DNA of 64,000 nucleotides, taken from positions 806,001 through 870,000 of the forward strand of contig NZ_QFFJ01000002.1 of assembly GCF_003308995.1 (NCBI RefSeq). Direction: 5' to 3'. How positions within the stretch are numbered: the stretch's first letter is position 1; each line of letters opens with the position of its first letter. Shown piece after piece: positions 60,248-64,000 of this stretch. Both the position numbers and the translations under genes were made by a program. This DNA comes from Chitinophaga flava. Its GTDB lineage: Bacteria > Bacteroidota > Bacteroidia > Chitinophagales > Chitinophagaceae. Below the pieces are notes generated by a model that was not told where the DNA came from, searched no databases, and saw only the letters and a program-made list of their open reading frames with translations.

Positions 60248-60385
60248 ATGATTTTGCTGATGCTCCTGATATGCGAAGATAAGCGAGAAGATAGAAGCGA
60301 TAAATATATATATTGAAATTAAATAAAATACTCATACTGGATCTTCACACTTATCTTCGCATATCAGGAGCATCATTAAAATCAT
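60248..60385. repeat. 36-bp inverted repeat between divergent genes
   Basis: The arms 60248-60283 and 60350-60385 are complementary over 34 of 36 positions, including a perfect 26-bp core (60258-60283 with 60350-60375). The 66-base middle is AT-rich. Each arm begins with the 30-bp dispersed repeat also found at 58027. The right arm ends 11 bases before the GTG of the next gene. No transposase or target duplication was identified. Confidence 0.8.
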
Positions 60386-60395
60386 AGAGATCACA

Positions 60396-61361
60396 GTGCC
60401 AGTAGCTAATCAGTCCGACTATAAGCCGCCTTTTTTATTACGAAACCGTCATATGGTGACGATCTATCCTTCTTTGTTCCGGAAGATCAGGCCGGCTGAT
60501 TATCAGCGTCGGCGGATTACTACACGGGACGGGGATTTTCTGGATCTGGATTTCAGTGAAAAAGGAAGCGACCGGATAGTAGTGATATTGCATGGGCTGG
60601 AAGGGGACTCTACCCGGAAATATGTATTGGGAATGGTACATATTTTTAATGGGGCAGGCTTTGATACTGTATCCATGAATTTCAGAGGTTGCAGTGGGGA
60701 GCCTAACAAATTGCTGCGCTTTTATCATAGCGGGGAAACGGGCGATCTGCACAGTGTGGTGCAGTATCTTCTTTCACTGGGAAAATATAAATCCATTCAT
60801 CTGGTGGGCTTTTCCCTGGGAGGAAATGTGACCCTCAAATACGTAGGAGAACAAGGGACTGGTATTGCTCCGGAAATCAGGTCGGCAGTAGCCATTTCAG
60901 TGCCGGTAGACCTGAAAAGCAGTTCTGCAGAGCTGGAGAAGCGGCATAATATCGTTTATATGCAGCGGTTCATTCGGAACCTGGAGGAGAAACTAAGGCT
61001 TAAACAACAGCAGTATCCCAACGACATCAACCTGGAGGGTTACAACAATATCCGGAGTTTCAGACAATTTGACGACCGCTATACCGGCCCTATGCATGGG
61101 TTCCGGGATGCACTGCATTACTGGGAGCAATGCAGCTCCCGGCGTTATCTGCACCAGATCAGTATTCCCACCCTGCTGATCAATGCTAAAGATGATCCGT
61201 TTCTGGGATCGGACTGTTTCCCTTACGAAATAGCTAACGCCAGCAATACGTTTTTTCTGGAAACTCCGTTATATGGCGGACATGTGGGCTTTGTCCGGTT
61301 CAATAAAGAATTTTACTGGTCAGAACAGCGGGCCCTGGACTTCATAAAGCAGTACATATAA
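60396..61361 (+). CDS. YheT-like alpha/beta hydrolase
   Basis: 321 residues. DRIVVILHGLEGDSTRKYVL (oxyanion region), VSMNFRGCSGEPN, HLVGFSLGGNVTLKY (nucleophile Ser), INAKDDPFLG (Asp) and PLYGGHVGFV (His) match the YheT/UPF0017 (ABHD1/2/3-like) family, which hydrolyses esters or lipids of unknown identity. KPPFLLRNRHMVTIYPSLFR at the N-terminus is also typical. The start is GTG at 60396; the upstream inverted repeat leaves little room for a leader. Confidence 0.92.
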   Translation: MPVANQSDYKPPFLLRNRHMVTIYPSLFRKIRPADYQRRRITTRDGDFLDLDFSEKGSDRIVVILHGLEGDSTRKYVLGMVHIFNGAGFDTVSMNFRGCSGEPNKLLRFYHSGETGDLHSVVQYLLSLGKYKSIHLVGFSLGGNVTLKYVGEQGTGIAPEIRSAVAISVPVDLKSSSAELEKRHNIVYMQRFIRNLEEKLRLKQQQYPNDINLEGYNNIRSFRQFDDRYTGPMHGFRDALHYWEQCSSRRYLHQISIPTLLINAKDDPFLGSDCFPYEIANASNTFFLETPLYGGHVGFVRFNKEFYWSEQRALDFIKQYI

Positions 61362-61542
61362 GCAACGCCAGGAGGAAAGAATTCAGTGCGGCGCAGCTTA
61401 TTTTTTACTATTTTTAAATCCAGTGCCGGAAAAGCTGATGCCAGCCAGTACACAAACTTATCTCGACCTGATAAAAATATCAGATTGAAAAACCACTAAC
61501 CCGGTTCACCTGAAAGAACATTTTAATCGTATTATACCTGTA

Positions 61543-62688
61543 ATGACCACCAACCGCGATCAAATACGGATATTGTTCAAAGAACAGCTTACGGGCGCCC
61601 TTTCGGAGTCTGCTGCACAGCAGCTGGAGCAGCTGCTTCAGGAGGACCCTGCTGCCCGTGAAGAGTGGGCTGCCCTGCAGGAACAGGAGACAACACTGAC
61701 AACCATGGATACGCGGCGCAGAAGGAATGCTACGGAACTGACTCCAGATACGGGGACTGCCCGGCCGCATCGGATCATTTCCCGCCAGTGGTTTGCCTGG
61801 GCGGCAGCCGCATTACTGTTGCTGATCGCTGCCGGTAGTTATTTTATCTATCACACTCACCAGCATGTTCCGGGAGACAGGCAGATTTCCCGCAATTATG
61901 TGCCTGTCAAGGCCACTGTACAGCTGCTGATTCCGGGAAGGACTTCACTGGCCCTCACCGGAGATAGTGCCGTACAGATATGGCAGGAAAGAGAGGTACG
62001 CCTGTACAACGATGCCGGCTTACTCCGATACAGCGGCTTGTCCAGGGGTTATGGACTAAATACACTGTTGGTGCCCGCTGGTGCTGATTACCGTCTTATC
62101 TTGTCGGATAGCACGGAGATATGGCTGAATGCCTCTTCCCGCCTACGTTTCCCGTTCAATTTCTCCGGTAATAAAAGAGAGGTATATCTGGAAGGAGAAG
62201 CCTGGTTTAAAGTAAACGCCAACGCAGAACATCCTTTTGAAGTACATACGCCCAATACTACTGTTACCGTGCTGGGTACCACTTTAAATATCAATACCTA
62301 CGACGATGAAAGAGTACGGGTGTCTCTGATAGAAGGTGCCGTCAATGTAAAAGGTACCACCGATGAAGTCGTGACGCTGAAAGCCGGTACTGAATCGGTA
62401 TACGGCGATTACAACGGTATACGTACCGCCCCCTTCGATACTACGGAAGTGCTGAGCTGGATGAAAGGTGTCTCTGTTTATCAGGATAAAAAATTAAAAG
62501 AGCTGAAACCCATGCTGGAACGCTGGTTTGGCGTACAGATAATCTTTGATAAACCTGAAATAGCCCACATCACAACCTCCGGTCAACTGGAAAAAAATAA
62601 ATTAACAGCTTTCCTGCACCATCTCGAAACAACCAGTCGTATCCGCTATTATTTCTCCGGTAACGAATTACACTTTAACCTGCCCTAA
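61543..62688 (+). CDS. FecR family protein without adjacent sigma factor
   Basis: 381 residues. The N-terminal cytoplasmic domain (1-80: IRILFKEQLTGALSESAAQQ, LLQEDPAAREEW) precedes a membrane helix at about 84-101. The FecR domain follows: LLVPAGADYRLILSDSTEIW, EVYLEGEAWFKVNANAEHPF and TVLGTTLNINTYDDERVRVS. A DUF4974-type end has KKLKELKPMLERWFGVQI. A second FecR-like stretch before it (IPGRTSLALTGDSAVQIWQE) makes the periplasmic part longer than in the other two copies. No sigma factor or TonB receptor is next to it; upstream is the YheT-like gene and downstream a TetR gene. Confidence 0.88.
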   Translation: MTTNRDQIRILFKEQLTGALSESAAQQLEQLLQEDPAAREEWAALQEQETTLTTMDTRRRRNATELTPDTGTARPHRIISRQWFAWAAAALLLLIAAGSYFIYHTHQHVPGDRQISRNYVPVKATVQLLIPGRTSLALTGDSAVQIWQEREVRLYNDAGLLRYSGLSRGYGLNTLLVPAGADYRLILSDSTEIWLNASSRLRFPFNFSGNKREVYLEGEAWFKVNANAEHPFEVHTPNTTVTVLGTTLNINTYDDERVRVSLIEGAVNVKGTTDEVVTLKAGTESVYGDYNGIRTAPFDTTEVLSWMKGVSVYQDKKLKELKPMLERWFGVQIIFDKPEIAHITTSGQLEKNKLTAFLHHLETTSRIRYYFSGNELHFNLP

Positions 62689-62739
62689 AATTCTGTTTGA
62701 AATTGACTGGTATTGTTGATTCCTTTGTAATAATTTTTA

Positions 62740-62757
62740 AATGAGCGACTGTTCATT
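62740..62757 (+). promoter_or_regulatory. putative TetR operator in the promoter of the tetR gene
   Basis: AATGAGCGACTGTTCATT, with AATGA/TCATT arms, directly abuts the -7 box TATATTTG (62758-62765), five bases before the tetR ATG. A related AATGAGTG element precedes the helD-like gene. Confidence 0.6.
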
Positions 62758-62769
62758 TATATTTGTGCC

Positions 62770-63357
62770 ATGAGACCAAGGGATGAAAACAAAGCTACCC
62801 AGTTAAAGCAGACAGCCATCAGCATGATTGTGCGGGATGGCATCGAGGAATTTGGTGTAAACAAACTCGCCAAAGCGGTAGGGGTATCGCCTGGTACCAT
62901 CTATATCTATTTTAAAGATAAGGAAGCATTGTTGCTGACACTTTGTGAAGAAGTAAGTGCCACTATGCTGGAGTCAAGCCTGAAAGACCTGCATCCCGGA
63001 ATGCCCTTTGAAGCTGGCATGCGGCTGCAGTGGAAAAACCGTTACCACTTTTCCCAAAAACATCCCGAACTGGTGGCGTTCATCGAAAAAGTACGCTATA
63101 CCTATGTGTATGAATCTATTGAGGAAAAACTGACTGCCACCTATGGCAAGTTGCTGGGTGCTTTTATTAAAAAAGCGATAGCAGATAAAGCACTGGCGGA
63201 AATGCCATTTGAAGTCTACTGGTCACTGGCATTTGCACCTTTATACCAGCTGATTAGTTTCAGCCGGCAACAAGGTGATCGCAAACGGAAGTTTGTACTG
63301 ACAGACACTGTGCTCGAAAAAGCGCTGGCGCGTGTGCTGAAGGGCCTGAAACCATAA
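62770..63357 (+). CDS. TetR/AcrR family transcriptional regulator
   Basis: 195 residues. The helix-turn-helix at about 10-55 reads QTAISMIVRDGIEEFGVNKL then GVSPGTIYIYFKDKEALLLT. The C-domain (MRLQWKNRYHFSQKHPELVA, FIEKVRYTYVYESIEEKL, FEVYWSLAFAPLYQLISF) is of the TetR_C type that binds small hydrophobic ligands. Operator-like sequences lie both in its own promoter and before the HelD-type gene 51 bases downstream, so it probably controls itself and that gene. Confidence 0.92.
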   Translation: MRPRDENKATQLKQTAISMIVRDGIEEFGVNKLAKAVGVSPGTIYIYFKDKEALLLTLCEEVSATMLESSLKDLHPGMPFEAGMRLQWKNRYHFSQKHPELVAFIEKVRYTYVYESIEEKLTATYGKLLGAFIKKAIADKALAEMPFEVYWSLAFAPLYQLISFSRQQGDRKRKFVLTDTVLEKALARVLKGLKP

Positions 63358-63379
63358 AAATTTTTTGCTCTTTTAAATG

Positions 63380-63393
63380 AATGAGTGCTCACT
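63380..63393 (+). promoter_or_regulatory. putative TetR operator before the HelD-like gene
   Basis: AATGAGTGCTCACT contains TGAG-TG-CTCA (63382-63391) and shares the AATGAG(C/T)G half-site with 62740-62757. It lies 15 bases before the ATG at 63409. Confidence 0.55.
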
Positions 63394-63408
63394 AAATAAT
63401 AAAAAAAT

Positions 63409-64000
63409 ATGTGTTTAATAACTGAACAAGAAGAAAGAGAACATCTGGAGGTTATTAAATCAGGAATAACCCAAACGATTCAGGCTGGTCAGCAGCTGGC
63501 TAAAAGGAAAGCGGCTGAACTGCTGGAACAGAAAACCTATTTGCGGGACAATAAAGAAGAAAAGGCCATCCTGCACCAATCAGTTACACAGATGGCTGGC
63601 AGCGGAGAAGCCGCTCTGGCGAAAGTAAAACAGTTACAGCGACTGTTGCAGACACCTTATTTTGGAAGAATAGATTTTAAAGAGAAGGAACATACGTCTG
63701 CACAACCGGTATATATCGGAGTTTGCGCGCTGAAAGACCCTGATTCCCATTCCAATCTTGTATATGACTGGAGAGCGCCGGTCAGCAGTATGTTCTATGA
63801 TTTTGAGACCGGCACCGCATTTTATCAGGCACCTGCCGGTGAAAGAAAAGGTGAAATCACACTTAAAAGACAATACCGGATCAAAGACGGACAGCTGGAG
63901 TTTATGATAGACACTGCTGCCCATATTTATGATGAACTGTTGCAGCGGGAGCTGAGCAATCGTTCTGATGAGAAGATGAAAAACATCGTAGCTACCATCC
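63409..64000 (+). CDS. helD: HelD-like UvrD/Rep-family helicase (3' truncated by window edge)
   Basis: The visible 197 codons from ATG 63409 form an N-terminal helical hairpin (HLEVIKSGITQTIQAGQQLA, AKVKQLQRLLQ) followed by the HelD-specific block: YFGRIDF, VYIGVCALKD, LVYDWRAPVSSMFYDFETG, APAGERKGEITLKRQY, MIDTAAHIYDELLQREL and SDEKMKNIVATI. The Walker A should lie just beyond the window. HelD proteins use ATP to pull RNA polymerase off DNA and recycle it; in actinobacteria a relative gives rifamycin resistance. Context with a dedicated TetR regulator suggests induction by a small molecule. Confidence 0.9.
   Translation, partial: MCLITEQEEREHLEVIKSGITQTIQAGQQLAKRKAAELLEQKTYLRDNKEEKAILHQSVTQMAGSGEAALAKVKQLQRLLQTPYFGRIDFKEKEHTSAQPVYIGVCALKDPDSHSNLVYDWRAPVSSMFYDFETGTAFYQAPAGERKGEITLKRQYRIKDGQLEFMIDTAAHIYDELLQRELSNRSDEKMKNIVATI

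Noticed and set aside
60248..60385. Insertion sequence
   Set aside because: The interval between the arms is only 66 bases and encodes nothing; no transposase exists in the window. Kept as an inverted repeat only.
61439..61489. 16-codon ORF before the orphan FecR
   Set aside because: Too short, no promoter or conserved feature; not a sigma factor remnant that I can support.

Overview
The window looks like chromosome of a Chitinophaga-like Bacteroidetes bacterium (family Chitinophagaceae). The evidence is the SusC/SusD pair with STN and CarboxypepD-like domains, three FecR anti-sigma proteins, two ECF sigma factors, the long Bacteroidetes type of signal peptidase I, promoters of the TTTG / TAnnTTTG type, and very weak Shine-Dalgarno signals. 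The genus is an inference. No prophage, transposase, CRISPR array or rRNA gene was seen; the content is housekeeping plus accessory loci.

Layout. 1-9.4 kb: end of yigZ, a 3-hydroxyacyl-CoA dehydrogenase, mrp, pyrF, a YCII protein, a glutaryl-CoA dehydrogenase, apbE and two envelope proteins. 9.6-18.5 kb: HAD phosphatase, DUF2130 protein, a TetR/cyclase pair with matching operators, tRNA-Leu, an orphan histidine kinase, a glycosyltransferase, a PepSY membrane protein and three tandem tRNA-Gly genes. 18.5-23 kb: degenerate 66-bp repeats, two DUF2157-type membrane proteins, an SMP-30 protein, a small GNAT and an OmpH/Skp chaperone. 23.2-27.9 kb: an unusual locus of ECF sigma, FecR, an STN/CarboxypepD protein with 16-residue surface repeats, and a paralogous repeat protein. 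Two matching promoter motifs, AGGGGTATC-N11-GTGTCGTT, lie before the first and last gene. 27.9-38.3 kb: SMP-30-like protein, AraC regulator, lipoprotein, Tat-exported phospholipase C, two different L,D-transpeptidases convergent on each other, a DUF885 peptidase and a zincless Fpg/Nei glycosylase.

38.4-46 kb (minus strand): an SDR plus PhyH dioxygenase pair preceded by a 28-codon ORF ending in Cys-Ser-Cys-Cys-Cys, and a PaoABC-type periplasmic aldehyde oxidoreductase with XdhC and MocA maturation factors. 46-53.3 kb (minus strand): a sigma-FecR-SusC-SusD nutrient-uptake operon. 53.3-64 kb: a SUKH/TPR pair, a Tat-exported sugar isomerase-like protein, lepB, an MFS exporter, an AraC regulator, a YheT-like hydrolase, an orphan FecR, and a TetR regulator next to a HelD-type helicase that runs off the end.

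Recurrent themes are cell-surface signalling (sigma/FecR), envelope and export functions, and several families of short palindromic repeats between genes. Start codons were moved inward from the longest frame where the extra N-terminus ran through a promoter, a neighbouring gene or non-conserved sequence; each case is stated.
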